In this document: piece by piece, positions 1 to 12,066 of the stretch | Position numbering within the stretch: position 1 is the stretch's first letter | How the letters are laid out: the number at the start of each line of letters is the position of its first letter | Origin: Ceriagrion tenellum | Lineage: Eukaryota > Arthropoda > Insecta > Odonata > Coenagrionidae | Length of the DNA stretch: 64,000 bases | Direction of reading: 5' to 3' | Assembly: GCA_963169105.1 (NCBI GenBank) | Contig: OY720637.1 | Location: 58,054,964-58,118,963 of the forward strand | The notes under the pieces: model-generated | The model's database searches: none | Seen by the model: the letters and a program-made list of their open reading frames with translations, nothing else | What the model was told of the DNA's origin: nothing | Program-made: the position numbers and the translations under genes

Positions 1-1133
1 GCGCCTTTTGAGCCTTGTAGTCGCTAAAATAAAAAAAGAGCACTCAATATTTACCATATTCTGTGGAGTAATTTCTATTTTCCATTGAGACAATAAGCAG
101 AAAATACACAACACTCCTAAAACCTCGTTTCCCCTTACCTTACCACAATCGTAACAAACGAGCCATCCCCAATCTGGTTGCCGTATTTTCCTCCTTTCGA
201 GGATTCGCGAGTCTACCGGATTCCCTTCCACTTGCGACCCTTCTTAAGCCCCCTGCCCATTCCTGCACGTAAGTTGTCCCTAGAGTACCCAGGCCTGAGG
301 TATGACGTCCAGGTTCTTTTGTACATACATTTTTCTTTAGGCGGGTCCCTCCCACTCCTCGCGCAATGGAGCCCACGGGGCCCCACAGGCGGAAACCAAA
401 GGGAAGGACACCGCGGGTGACTTGACACAGAAGCTATCCCTTTCTTCGAAACCCTATCCAGCTCCCAAGCATTTAATGCAGCCTATTGAAGGGGAAGACG
501 CCAGGCGAAATCCTTGAAAGAACAGTAAATTGCCGCTGCTTTCTACTGCCCTTCTCCGGTATTCCAACGATTAATTTTGGAACAACAACGTCCGGCGTGA
601 ACATTTATCGCATATCCTCAATTACCTGTTCGAAAGTTGCTTTTTTTATATTTTACCAAAACACTTTCAACTTATGCTAGGGGATGAAAAACATCGCCTA
701 CAACTAAATGATAGTTTAAGTATACGTAAAAATGTTAGCAAAATGATCCACTACCGCCCAAGAATTATTTTCCCCTTGTTTTAAGCAAGCTAAGGTATTT
801 AGATTTACTTCTATTTTTTATATTTAAAATTCTAAGACCGATCAAGTGAGAACCTCTCTGGCAAAGTTTAAGGAAAATAATTCGACGCGATGCCAATACA
901 CGCATGCTCTAGGAATTATCCTTGAGTTTTTTTAAAGAGCGGTCCTCTTCATGAGTTGAACTTTTTCAATGAACTTATGTGTCGCATATGATGAGTAATG
1001 ATGATAAACTCTACGCTTTCAAGTCTCCATAAATAATTCTTGTCTAAAGCAGATTGTATAATAGCACTGTAATCAGCCGAAACATAAAAAAGATTAACTA
1101 TTATCGAAACAAAATGCCTCCATACCTTCTTGT
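1..1133. other. Unassigned DNA, no gene seen
   Basis: The first 450 bases are moderately GC-rich and the rest is AT-rich. Short open frames occur in several phases, but none resembles a known protein. The stretch just below the transposase stop (about 900-1133) was checked for a terminal inverted repeat matching the region above 2549 and none was found. Confidence 0.5.
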
Positions 1134-2549
1134 TCATGAGTCCGAGAGATATTCCACTCCCTCCATGTAGCGCGATGTGCTCGGCTGTGGCTGTGGCTCG
1201 TCCTCCGTTGAAGGAGATGTCGACTGAGAGGATGAAGACGATGTCAGACGAATAATTAACTCTTCGATGTCATCTTGCAAATTGTCTGCACGCCACATGT
1301 CTTCTTCCACTTTCTTCACGTGCTCGACATAGTTTTTCCAATTTTCGGAAGTGATGGCATCAAAGCTTTCTGCGATGAGTTTTTCTACCTCTTTCTTCTT
1401 AAAAGTGGTGTTCTTCATCCCAACGTAATGTTTTACTTGAGCCCAAACCATTTCGATTGGAATCAGTTCGCAATGATATGGTGGTAGTCTTAGCACTCTA
1501 CAGCCATAGCTCTTCGCTAGTTCATCTGTCTTAAATTTTTCATATTTTTCCCGTACTTGATTCACCACAAATAAAAGATCTCTTTTCAAGCTGTCCTCAT
1601 CAAAGCTAATTCCTTTGCCAACCAACCACTATTTAGTGGAATTTTTCCTCCAGCTTGTGGTAGGTAAGGATTCCAATTTCCTCGAATTGTATGATGCATT
1701 AACTACAACTATAATTGTGCCTTCGGGTATGTTTGAGAGAAGTGAGTGCTCAAACCAACTGTCATAACACTCGCCATCAACTTCGTCATGCTCATCCATG
1801 GTGTTTATGTTGCATAAAAAAACACATGCTGCTCCCTCTATGAACCCTTTCTCCGTCCCTGCATGTATAATTGCAAAGCGTCCACCTCGGGAGGTGGGGG
1901 CCTTCAGCCCGGTTGTAAGTCCAGAAAGAAAAGCCTGACGAGGAGTTTCTATTTTTTTGTCGCGCCAAGTCATGTTACCTATTTGTCCGACATTGATCCA
2001 AGTTTCGTCTGTGAAAACAAAGACCCTTCGTTCACAACGATATTGTTTTAGCTGCCTTAAATAATTATGTCGCCAACGAATAATATCGTCCCTTTCAAGT
2101 AAAATGCTTCTTTTTCCCCTGCGTTCGTACACAAAACCTATGTCAACAAGAAGGCGATATAATGTAGTCCTCTTGAAATTTGGAAGATCTTTGTCCATTT
2201 TGACTGAGCTTAAAATAGATTTTCAAGTCGGAGGAATATTTTTCATGAAAAATTCATGCACTTTCCTTCGAACTCTAGATCTCACAAAATCGTCGTAAAT
2301 CAACGCTCTCGAATTCTTGTAAGTCTGTTTAACTTTTTTAGTCTTTGAAGGTGTCACTAATGGACCACGGGACGCTTCCTTTCTCACTCTGTAGATAGTG
2401 GACCGTGAGCAGCCAGTTGCCTTCGAAGTTTCACTGCAGGCTTCAGGTATACTGAGGGATTTGTTGAAGTATGAGAAGACGTTGAACACTAGCTCTCTTT
2501 CACGGCTTCTCAGCTTCCCCGCTTTTCTCCTCCTCTTCGCATCGGGCAT
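1134..2549 (-). pseudogene. Tc1/mariner-type DDE_3 transposase, inactivated
   Basis: One reading frame on the minus strand runs from ATG at 2547-2549 to TGA at 1134-1136, about 471 codons. It is broken by an in-frame TGA at 2223-2225 (codon 109) and an in-frame TAG at 1629-1631 (codon 307). The N-terminus is basic (KRRRKAGK), followed by a helix-turn-helix-like stretch containing TGCSRSTIYRVRKEA. The catalytic region has the first acid in TDETWINVG (about residue 181) and the last acid in PPYHCELIPIEMVW (E at about 366). The middle acid, normally D in the D-N-A-S-Y motif, is V here (VVVNASYNS, GTT at 1701-1703). The tail is serine-rich and acidic. IS630/Tc1/mariner enzymes of this DDE_3 group cut and paste DNA with three acidic residues. 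Two stops plus a lost catalytic residue make this copy dead. Because the frame is otherwise open, decay is by point mutation. Terminal repeats were not found. Confidence 0.9.
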
Positions 2550-2609
2550 GGTGATAGGGCACCTTACAGCAGATATTGATGAAAAATACTCCACAGCTCT
2601 GATAAACAA

Positions 2610-4542
2610 AGCAGACTACACACCACTTGTTCACTCAAAAAAATCCTACAAGAAACTGAACGTCCTCGCTAATTCTTTTCCTAGCCCCTTCCGCTGGGGT
2701 TGCTTCCCGTGCAGATGTTTTATGGCACCCTATTAACGGAACTTCTGGAAAAACCTACAGTGCCCTTTTCCTTAAGGGCTTACACCGACGAGGAATGCCC
2801 CTCGTGCGGATTATGGAATAATTTCTTTCATGTTTCCAACGGCAAGACTCGTAAAGGCGAAATTTGCGTCTTATTTCAAAGCCGTCAAAAGGTGCATGGG
2901 ATAGGCTTTGTTAGGATGATGATAGGATGTCATTGTCGTGAAATATAAATATTTCTAATACAACGTATGAGTACTCTCCTTAAAAAACATCTAACGAAGA
3001 ATTACATGCATTTTAGTATGCATTCATATAAATATATAAATCCCGTTTTCCACCGAATAATCTCCCGTCTGCGCTGTGGAAGTTAGCAAGATAGCAAGCA
3101 GCGCGCCTTGGCGGTACCGTGGCGCGCTGCTTGTTGTCTTGCGTAGCTCCGAAATAATTTTTCTTGAGATCAAAACGTTATAGCTTTCTTCACAATTGAG
3201 ATAACTAAATGATTTTTTCACTAAAAACAAATTAATAGTTTTCTTCAAATTTTATACGCAGGATATACGGACCTAAAACTTAAGGAACGTAAGTTAGCAG
3301 GCGATTACTTTTTACCTTACAAAAACCAAACTTTTTTGTCCTTAAGATATTTACATCAGTATAACAAAATTTCAGCTCAATTAAATTCTAACTAATGTAC
3401 ATCTTTATTGAAATAAAAAGAATACGGAACGTTTTGCATAAGTTTCAATCCAGTATGAAGAACTGTTTGCCCACACTTGAGTGAAGAAGACAAAGTCAAA
3501 AGAGCCGCGTTTGTTGCGTAAATTAATGAAAATATTTTTTATAACTTTTATTATAACTTTTATGGAAAAACTATTACGACCAGTAAATGTAGCGTGTCTC
3601 TTTGCATTAAAAGAGATGATGATAAATTGGATAGTGCAATATTAATTTTTCTGCTGCTGTTGGCAACAGCGCATCTCCAGCCTTATGGGGATTAACATGG
3701 GAAACGAATCTCCATAAGAGCCCATACTGTCAACTAAATGTGGAACGCACTTTACATAATTGATTTGATCATGTCGCAAAATATTGTAGGTATTCTTTCC
3801 CGAGGGTTTTCCAGGGCAAAATTCATTGAACGAAACAAAGAAAAAAAATACTGCTCAAGTAAAGAGAGCTATACACTTCGTAAATGGGTGCATTTTTAAA
3901 GATAAACGCACTCACGCTAAATTTCCTCAAATTTGAACTGATCAAAGCAGGATTTCGCAAAAATACGCCTAGCAGGTGGGATTTCTCCCAATAATTTGAA
4001 ATTGGTATTACAACAAACACAAAAATAACTTTTTTAAAGCTCTCAAACCATTATAATGTCAGGTAAACATACGTGTTCCCCACAAGCGGATGTACAGTAT
4101 ACATAGAGACTACTCAATACTATCGCGTTTATTGTCAGAGGAATCGAGAAGTTTATTTATTTTCGGCTTCTAACGGAACCAAAAACCCCCCTCCCAGATA
4201 AGTAACTAACCGCTTGATTGCATTTAACAAGATAGTGTTTGGCATGATTGCGCGTGATGGAAAAGCTTTCGAGAAGGTAATCACGGGTTCAATGCGAAAC
4301 CCTACTTCTCGACTCCTAATGTAATCAGTGGCACTTGAGGCAATCACTTCAACTGGCCATAAAGTACCCTCAAGCCACGCATGTCGATCGCTATGAAGCA
4401 ACGGATGTGATCATCGTGGCTCGCATGGCGAACGAGAGGAGCATGGCGACGTAGTCGAAATTTACGGGTGAAAAGACAACCGCAAAAATGATACGGTAAG
4501 GTTGTTGTCTCAGACGGAAAACGATAATTAAAAAGACTACAA
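2610..4542. other. Unassigned AT-rich DNA with one hairpin
   Basis: Apart from the hairpin at 3086-3142, no coding similarity or repeat was recognised. Short open frames here are in mixed phases and lack motifs. Confidence 0.45.
3086..3142. repeat. 22-bp-arm hairpin
   Basis: The left arm (3086-3107) and right arm (3121-3142) are inverted complements at 20 of 22 positions around a 13-base spacer. The inner part of the stem is very GC-rich (GCAGCGCGCC). It could be a fold-back remnant or a structured RNA if transcribed. No flanking duplication or wider element was seen. Confidence 0.7.
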
Positions 4543-5093
4543 GGAGGTCTGAGCGAGAAAGTTCCCAAGTCAAATTGAAGAAAATATTTGCTTAGTTATA
4601 CGTTTAATTTCAGCAACTGTAAGAAGCATGAATTGAATATTTTACCAATGGTGTAATTATATTCTTTCACGTGACAAATAATAAGATTTAAATAAAAATA
4701 TCAACATAAGACTTCAATTTTACTAATTTTTTCGCGAGATAAGTTTAAACATCCTTCACAACGGAAGGAATTTTGCGATCCTGAAGAAATTACTGCGGTG
4801 ACAACATGATTTATTTTGAAAAATAGAAGAGAAAACGTACAAACTATACACTTAATTTTTTGACGTGATCGAAGAGTTAAAAATTCCTCGTTACTTATTT
4901 ACTTATATAAGATCTCTCGAGTGCATACACGTACCGATTCCCATGTGGAAGGGCTGGTATTTTTCGTCAAAAATCTATTACATTAGTTCGGTAAGGGGTT
5001 GATATTTTGATATCTTTGGAAGAGTAAAATATTTTTCTCTAAAATGAGTTCAATTCATTGATTTATAGGTGAAATATTTCTCTCAAACTAACT
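4543..5093 (+). mobile_element. MITE family A, copy 1 (diverged)
   Basis: About 550 bp matching the other family A copies in order: a 5' end resembling GGTAGTTTGAGCGA, the CTTCACAACGGAAGG block, the CATACACGTACC block, the GGGCTGGTATTTTTCG block, and a 3' end resembling the inverted 5' end. Both termini carry several substitutions, so this is an old copy. There is no coding capacity, as expected for a non-autonomous DNA transposon. Confidence 0.8.
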
Positions 5094-6024
5094 CACATAC
5101 ATCAAGAAGTACTCTCAAGAAATGCAAAAAAAAACGTCCAAGCAGTGTTAAGGCCTGAGGGTGATAGAAATCCCCCAATAATAGATACGGAGTACATAAT
5201 TTCATTGACTTCATTATGTAGAGTTTGAAGTTATGAGTTATTAGTCCTCTCGTAAGCAAGGGCATGCCGACACAACTAAGGATTCAGAGGGCATTCGTAA
5301 AGGTTCATTAAAGGATCAGCTGCGAATAAATTCAGGCTTCACTTTATGGAACCTCTCCATATCGGAAATCAAAACATTCAAGTAATGGTCCACTTATGTT
5401 ATCAGTTATTTTTTTTTATTTATTTTTATTTTTTATTATTAATTATTTGTACATACATTCCCATTCTATCTGGATATCGCTCACCTACGGATATATCCAT
5501 CTATATTAGCAAACGTTCTTGAGTTGTACAGCAGATTAGGACGGTTTAGTCGAAGTTTCACCCCAATTCTCCAAAAAAATGAAGAGTTGGGCACAATGCT
5601 ACGATATTCTCGTAGGACTCTTCACGCACAATGGCATAGGGGAACCATCGAGACATTACCGTAGAGCACGGGCCAAAACTTTTGGCACGTCCGACATAAA
5701 CAAATCCAATGGAGAGAGACCAGCCCAGAGCGTTGCATTATGGTCTATTAATACTGTCCACGACCGTAAATAACGTTCAACCCGGAAATGATATCGATAC
5801 CCATGCATGCGAAAGTTGGGCGACTAGCACTATCCCCCGGACGAAAATTTAAATTAGGGCCAACTGTTGCTTTGAGCTAAGCGGGAACAAGAGGCATAAC
5901 GGTCAAGGAAATGCCCCGCGCAAAGACATTTACATTGCGACACTAGCACGGCATGGCACGGACATTTGAAGACGTGGGAATTGGAGGACATAGGCTGGAC
6001 GGTACGTGTTGCCACCACTCACAT
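5094..6024. other. Unassigned DNA with a T/A-rich tract
   Basis: A low-complexity T-rich tract lies at about 5405-5450. Read on the minus strand it is A-rich and could be the tail of an old retroposon, but no body was recognised. No gene was seen. Confidence 0.4.
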
Positions 6025-6163
6025 TGAGTGTTAATACACTCCTATAATACATGTCATAATTTCGCATCCCAAAAACTTACATCTTTAAACGGCTGGTGAC
6101 CTAATACCCCCTGCTACACGCCCATGCAGCGGCTTGCAGGGTATTATGTAGATGTAGTTCTTT
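6025..6163 (+). mobile_element. LINE 3' UTR end fragment
   Basis: This matches the 3' untranslated end of the LINE tail at 50 kb. It contains an ACATCTTTA block and the terminal hairpin region CCCTGC..GCTTGCAGGG, followed by TATGTAGATGTAG. There is no coding part, so it is a strongly 5'-truncated copy. Confidence 0.7.
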
Positions 6164-7158
6164 GAAAACGGTCGTCCACTGATACGCTGTAACGCGGGAA
6201 GAACCCGAAGAATACCAAATTAAAAGAAAGCCGCGGACTTGTAAGAGTATTCTCTACACAGGCGTCAGATCAATACTCACCTCGAGGTCTTCTTTCATGT
6301 GCGTCTTCAAATTATTTGTCCTAACGATTTTAGTTTTCTTATATTTTATCTTAAAAATTTAAGAGTTTAGGTCACACTTCCGAGACAGTTCCATTGGCTA
6401 TTCTGAGCTCTGCCAAATAACATAACAGACATATGCAAAGAGAAATCAAGCGAATTCACACTTAAAGAATAGGGGAAAATAACTCTTTCCATCTGGAAGA
6501 GATGGGAACTCGACCACCAACGTCCAGATCACAACAGAATCCTTCGAAAAGTTATGTTACGAGCCGAATATTATTATTCAAATAGTTTAGCCGGATTGAC
6601 GCGAAAACGACAGGAAAAACTCTCCACCAAAATAAAGAACAAGCTCAGACGGAGCGAACTTGGCTTCCACCAAGGACGGATTATTTTCAACAACTTCCGC
6701 AAGTAAAAAAAAGTTTTATTTCAGCTTTCGGCAACTGAGCAATCACTTTCGATAGCCTGGTCACCCTTGAAATTACGACCAAACCAAAACATTGGCCTGC
6801 ATCAAACGACCGAGCGCATAAAATACGACACCATTCCGAGCACAAGATGGAAGAGAGGGCAATAACAAAGCCGCAATCGGATACTTTAAACAACAAACGT
6901 ACCGAAGAGGGACAATGAATTCGAGATGATATTAAATGACGTTCCCCAACAACTGCGTCTCTTAATTATACAGGATCGTCTGAATATTACCAATTCCAAA
7001 TGCGATTAAATACGGGAGAGGCGATTCCGAGGATAAACGCGTGTTCTCCATACTGTCGATTATTTTAACAAATTATCATCATGGGGTAATCCAGCAATTA
7101 GTTGATAGGCACGCTTTTTGTATTGCTCTAATCTTAACTTCTCTACCTCGTGGCGATC
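6164..7158. other. Unassigned DNA, no gene seen
   Basis: No repeat family or protein similarity was recognised. Open frames are short and lack motifs. Confidence 0.4.
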
Positions 7159-8350
7159 TTTAGACTTCTACATCTACAGGGTGTCCCATAAATGTCACGC
7201 CACAGTGACACTGGAGCTAGGGTAGCCTAAGAGGAACCGAACCAGCCTAATACGACCTCAGTAAAAGTTGCACGGTTTTCGAGATATTGCCAAATTAAAG
7301 CTTTTTCAAAAATTTCACTTTTTTTTACATTTCTAGTCCCAGAATTCACTTGAATAGCTCTCAATTTGGCTCTCTGATGGGGCTACTGCCACAAATTAAC
7401 AAAGTACTCTACCCATCCCATTTTTTGAAAGCCGATAAAGTTAGACAGGTATAGCGGCTTCCGCGTTTCTTTTGTTTGTTCGGACCCCATGACCCCCCTC
7501 CCTCTCGGGCCTCTGTTCCAGGTAGAAGTCGGCACATGAGTCACAGTTGGAAGATTAAAAGAGCGGCCCTAATGAGAACGTTAAATCATCCGATTGAATT
7601 CTGGGACTAGAAATGTAAAAAAAGTGAAATTTTTGAAAAAGCATTAATTTGGCAATATCTCGAAAACCGTGCAACTTTTACTGAGGTCATATTAGGCTGG
7701 TTCGGTTCCCCTTAGGCTGCCCTAGCTCCAGTGTCACTGTGGTGTGACATTTATGGGACACCCTGTATATACTACCCTGCGAGCGTGGGCGCATGGGCGT
7801 GTGGCTGGGGGTGTTACGTCGCCAGCCGTGGAAAGATGTAAGGTTTTGGGAGGTGAAATGGCGACGGGTAATACGGGAGTGTATTTGGTGGAGCTCAGTT
7901 CTTATTTTGGTCGCTTATTGTGCGCGGAAAGAATGAGTTTATGTAGCTATCTATTCGGCTATGCATCTCTCTGATTTTATCGCTTCTGTCAGACCTAGAG
8001 ATGTAGTGAGGCATCATGATAATATTCTCTATGTAGCTCTGAAATACACCAAATCTGAACCTCTCAAGCAAGCTAAGCCTAGCGTGTAGCCTCCGAGTCT
8101 CTAGGGGCTCCCAGCTAGATCCCTCTAATAGTTGTGAGACACTATATGCTCGCTCGTAGCAGTTTTTAACGAAGCGTGCTGCTTTTCTTTGTATTTCATT
8201 AATTTTATTGGTTAAGTCTTAATGACCAGGGTCCCAAACGCTCGCGGCGTATGCGAGGTGTGCCCTAACCAGATGAAATAGCATCTTTCTTTTACTTTTT
8301 CATCCAAGGACCTTTCTCTTGAACGCTTAAAAAAAACCTAGCTTCTTTAA
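7159..8350 (-). mobile_element. LINE 3' end, interrupted by an insertion
   Basis: Read on the minus strand, 8350 to 7768 gives the C-terminal part of a non-LTR reverse transcriptase: HLAYAASVWDPGH, then IQRKAARFVKNCYERAYS, then WEPLETRRLHARLSLLERF, then NSFFPRTISD. In-frame stops and shifts are present. The 3' UTR ends with the GC-rich terminal hairpin and a GTAGATGTAG-like tail, split by the inverted-repeat element at 7177-7765. This C-terminal arrangement is known from CR1/L2/Jockey-type LINEs; the exact clade is not assigned. The copy is 5'-truncated, as usual for target-primed reverse transcription. Confidence 0.85.
7177..7765. mobile_element. Mariner-type MITE with ~180-bp inverted repeats
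   Basis: The element starts CAGGGTGTCCCATAAATGTC and ends with the inverted complement of this (one change). The inverted repeats run about 180 bp (7177-7355 and about 7590-7765), with only about 230 bp between them. A TA dinucleotide lies immediately outside each end (7175-7176 and 7766-7767), as expected for Tc1/mariner-type insertion. It sits inside the 3' tail of a LINE, and removing it restores the tail. No transposase is encoded. The sub-family is not certain. Confidence 0.85.
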
Positions 8351-8900
8351 TGCTTGACTTGCATTCAAAACATAATTGCCCACCTGCCCACCACTAATTT
8401 CTCAAGTTCCTCATATTTAAATGCTTCTCCTTTTAAAAATTATTGGGTGTAGTCTGCCGATCTGGTTCTTCAGCTCGCTTTACTTGCTCCCTCCCTGCAT
8501 CTTATGTTGAAAGCGTGTCTTTGTCTTCCCCTTTCCTGCTAACCTAACAAACTCTCCTCTTATCACTATATTTAGCATTCCCCCACAATACCCGCCCCCA
8601 CCATCTGTTCTGTCGTTACCTAATTTCCTCAAGAAGCCGCCTCACGCATCACTCGAAGTACTTCATCGTTTATTTTCCTTCCCGTTCATCGCACTTCACT
8701 TTCTCCATTATCCTCCACACCCACACTTCAAGTGAGTTGTCTTTAAGTTTCCGCACCGCCTGCCGTCATGTACACAAAAATTCCCACTCTTCCTATCTTC
8801 ATTAAAGATTCAAGCTTGAATGCTCTTCAGTAATAAAAAGGTGCGTTTTATTTCAAAACACGGTCAACCTAGCGACTTCACGAATCCGCCATCCAAAAAA
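8351..8900. other. Unassigned DNA
   Basis: This is C/T-rich in parts (8500-8720). No open frame or repeat was recognised. The bases just below 8976 are probably part of the LINE fragment that follows. Confidence 0.4.
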
Positions 8901-8939
8901 ATACGTCGAATGACGAGATATACCCACACGCTACGTGCA

Positions 8940-9556
8940 TGTTTTTTGCCGGACGTTCAACAAATTTTGCTCAAGCCAAACTATTATGTAACTGGCTAAC
9001 ACACCTGACCGGCAATTGGGAGATCCGGGTTCGAATCCCGGTCAAGTCAAATGATTTTTTCATAGCGAATTTCAACCCTAGTCCAAACTATTATGGTGGT
9101 AATCACGGGAATAAGATTAAGGAAATACACTGCAGAAGCAATAGATCCGTCCTAGGATACTGACTAGGTTAAATAGGTTTTTTTAGTAGTAATAAATATC
9201 TTAACACGACTATTATTATATTATTATCAGCTACTAACCTCGCGTGTTATCTCCGGTATGATATACTCTTGCATGATTGAGTACCTTGTAGTGCTATTTA
9301 TTTGTCGCATCAATAATACTAACCAGTAGTTGTATCTTGATTAGTGTACTGCATGGTAGCATGTTCTTCTAAGTATCACTCTATTAGTTTCTGGTCTGAC
9401 AACGCACTGTTGTCCTGACTGCTTTACGCCTGTGCCTGGCGTCCGGGGGAACGTACGCGGTTCTGATTATAATGGGATGAGTGCTGCATGTATGATGTGG
9501 AATCACCACGCACCACACACCCTCGTGGTTCTAGCGCGATATTTCGTAGATGTAAT
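8940..9556 (+). mobile_element. Degenerate LINE 3' end, split by a SINE
   Basis: After the SINE, the frame at about 9096-9165 reads GGNHGNKIKEIHCRSNRS, matching the KIREIDCRTDR block just before the end of the LINE open frame seen elsewhere in the window. About 350 bp of diverged 3' UTR follow. A degraded terminal hairpin (CACACACCCTCGTGG) and CGTAGATGTA lie at 9513-9556. The sequence upstream of the SINE probably belongs to the same LINE. Confidence 0.6.
8989..9082 (+). mobile_element. tRNA-derived SINE with 13-bp target duplication
   Basis: A short element (94 bp) has a tRNA-like head with an A-box-like TGGCTAACACACC and a B-box GGTTCGAATCC inside a good T-arm (CCGGGTTCGAATCCCGG). It ends in a T-rich tail, AATGATTTTTTCATAGCG. 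It is flanked by the perfect direct repeat CCAAACTATTATG at 8976-8988 and 9083-9095. The missing acceptor pairing and the flanking duplication show a retroposed SINE, not a tRNA gene. It landed in an already diverged LINE fragment. Confidence 0.85.
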
Positions 9557-10329
9557 TTCCACTGAATTTCCAAGCCATCTCCGCATTAATTATATGCAAA
9601 TGATTTAAACGAGATGGAATACGATTCTTAGAACCTCGGTAAGGCAGCGAAACAACTTCACATTAATGCCACCGCTAAATAAATTTGGGTCATTTCGAAG
9701 GTAGTCCTTTCCTTTCAAACAAAGTCCTCTCTTCGCCTCTCTGCAGACAAAAAGAGGACTTCAGATGGTTCAATAACTACCTGGAATATCCATAGACTGC
9801 GAGAGAATACCTATCGGATATGCAAGTCAAAATAATTTGCATTTGTCTAAAATCATATCAAGCTATAGCAAAATTTTCAGCCACACAGGAGCCCACAACC
9901 AGCAAAGAAGAGTAAGAAGAAAGTAACTTGAGTATAAGGGCGATGAGTCATCCGTGCACGCGTCAAACGTAATAATTCCACAAAATCGACGAGATTATAT
10001 TTAAATCGCTTCAGACTAATCCTAGACTTATTTGTCGATATTCTTCATCCATGAAAGACTTCATACTCTTCCACAAATTCAATTACGCGACGCGTCGCGT
10101 TTCCAACGTCAGCAGGCTTCTTGTTACCCAATTAACTTTAAGCTATCTCAAAGAGAAGCAACTCAGTCGAAAGTAACTACTGTTTACTTCTGCATTTAAT
10201 TTTTTCGTCGCTGGTAGCGCTCGTGTACCCGTCTTGGTCCCAATTATAATCCAACATGATGTTTCTTTATTCAAATGCCAAAAATACACTTTTATTAGTT
10301 TATAAATCTATCGAGTAGTGCTAGAACCA
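9557..10329. other. Unassigned DNA, no gene seen
   Basis: AT-rich, with no motif-bearing frame. Part of 10200-10330 may be further diverged 3' UTR of the LINE that follows. Confidence 0.4.
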
Positions 10330-10541
10330 TGTTTTGCACGTTCCCTGCACGACTCTTGTGTCACGTTTACATAGTTACACTGTAGATTATTTTAGTAGTC
10401 TCTTTAGCATTTGTAGCATAACCATTATGTGGTGCATGTTGGTAAAAGTTAATTTCTTCACTGGAGTTCATGTTGGTGATAAGTCACCCCCTGCCAAAAT
10501 CCCTTGTGGTGGCTTGCAGGGCAATAAGTTGATGTAATGTT
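10330..10541 (+). mobile_element. LINE 3' UTR end fragment
   Basis: It ends with the family's 3' hairpin region (CCCCCTGCC, then TTGTGGTGGCTTGCAGGG) and AATAAGTTGATGTAATG, a decayed version of the GTAGATGTAG tail. Upstream UTR sequence is similar in composition to the 41 kb and 60 kb copies. There is no coding part. Confidence 0.65.
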
Positions 10542-12066
10542 TCTTAACATTGTAGCACCCAATTATTCCACGAACTGGTGACACGCGGCAAGAATAAATT
10601 TGTGAACGAGCAACGAAGCATTAGAATATGACAGATTGTTATTATATTGCGGGAAAAAATATATATGCAATCAATCGCGGACGACAAATGAAGCGGACCG
10701 GACACCAAACCATTGAGGAAAACTTAGCAGTGTGACGTCACCGAGGAACGGGAAAGGGTGACGTTTGGTTACGAGCGGTCGTGTGCGAGAGAAATCCGAG
10801 AATTAGAGATGACGCAACGCTGAAAAACGCTTTCCTTGCCGAGGAGGAACGTAGGTCATTCATTTCATTCACCGAGAGAGAATGGTTTCCCTATCTACAT
10901 GGTCGAGCGACTTTGGATTCAAACCAAGAGTGGCGCTGAATCCCACCGTACGAATGCGTGACTTCAGCACAAGGACACGCGCTCGGACTAGATGCAGTGA
11001 AAAAGGCGAACCTTGAATGCATTTTCGAATGACGAAACGCCAAGAAATCTCCCCATTACTTGACTAACAACACCTATCGCGAGAGCGGCGGATGGAAGCT
11101 GGTCTCACAGGCTAATCACGAGACTCCAGAGCGCGAAAAAAATTCTACGGTGGAAAATTATCTAATCAACGTCACTTCCACACTTTTTGCAATAATATAA
11201 ACGTAATCCAGGCCAGCTAAAACAAAATAAGGAAAATCTGTCGAAAATATCTAAGAGGATTGTGGTATTTCGTGCGCAGCTCAAGCTAAAGCTGGTGGCT
11301 AATAGATACGCAGAACGCTTAAATGAGGTAGACTTAAAAACAGAGTTAGAACGCATGCAGAGAAGATCAGTAAGATACGTGAATTTATCAGTCACATCAA
11401 TAATACTAACTAGTGGTCGTAAGAAAGATGCCATGCAGTGCTCTTCAAATGACACTCAACATGCGAATTTCCTCAGAGGTGTGATGCAGGGGGTGAATCC
11501 TAAATGCTCCACGACAAATTCTCAGGAGCTCAGTCCACGGCAGTTATGAATATAACAAGTCATTTAATTAAATTGCTGCGTCCATCAACCAATTTTTTAC
11601 TGTTGTTTTATTTATTGATACACATACCTTACTACTCATAATTCCGTAAATATACGTATATAATGAAACATGCCCCACAGAATATGAGTAGAACTAAACA
11701 CAAAATAACCCTAGGGGCTCCACGAGAAACTCTTCCTTCAAAATGGGCTCCGTGGCTGAAAATTTGTTGGAACCGCAGCACTACACGGTTCCAAAATAAA
11801 TATATAAATTTATCAAAAATTAAAAATATATAAATTTAACAAAGCCGTGACTATTGATGTATTAGCAAAAACCAGTAAATACCTGCCAGGAGATTAAATT
11901 TCACCTATGTGCCCTACACACGACGTATGCTTCTTATGGCATATAGACTATTTGTGCAACTTTATTTGCAACAACACAAAAGCAGAGAGATCCCGAGTTT
12001 TACGTAAAGCATTCAAGAAATACCGTTAGTAATATGTAGAAGACAAACGCTATAGGGTGCAAACCG
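10542..12066. other. Unassigned DNA
   Basis: 10720-11120 is richer in CpG and holds a CRE-like TGACGTCA at about 10733. It could be regulatory, but there is no supporting gene structure. The frame at 11262-11549 includes ELERMQRRSVRYV, faintly LINE-like (see rejected items). The remainder is AT-rich and unassigned. Confidence 0.35.

Noticed and set aside
11262..11549. LINE-like ELERMQRRSVRYV within a 95-codon frame
   Set aside because: Only a dozen residues resemble the QRRA-R block of LINE reverse transcriptases, with no supporting blocks or 3' end nearby. Too weak to annotate.
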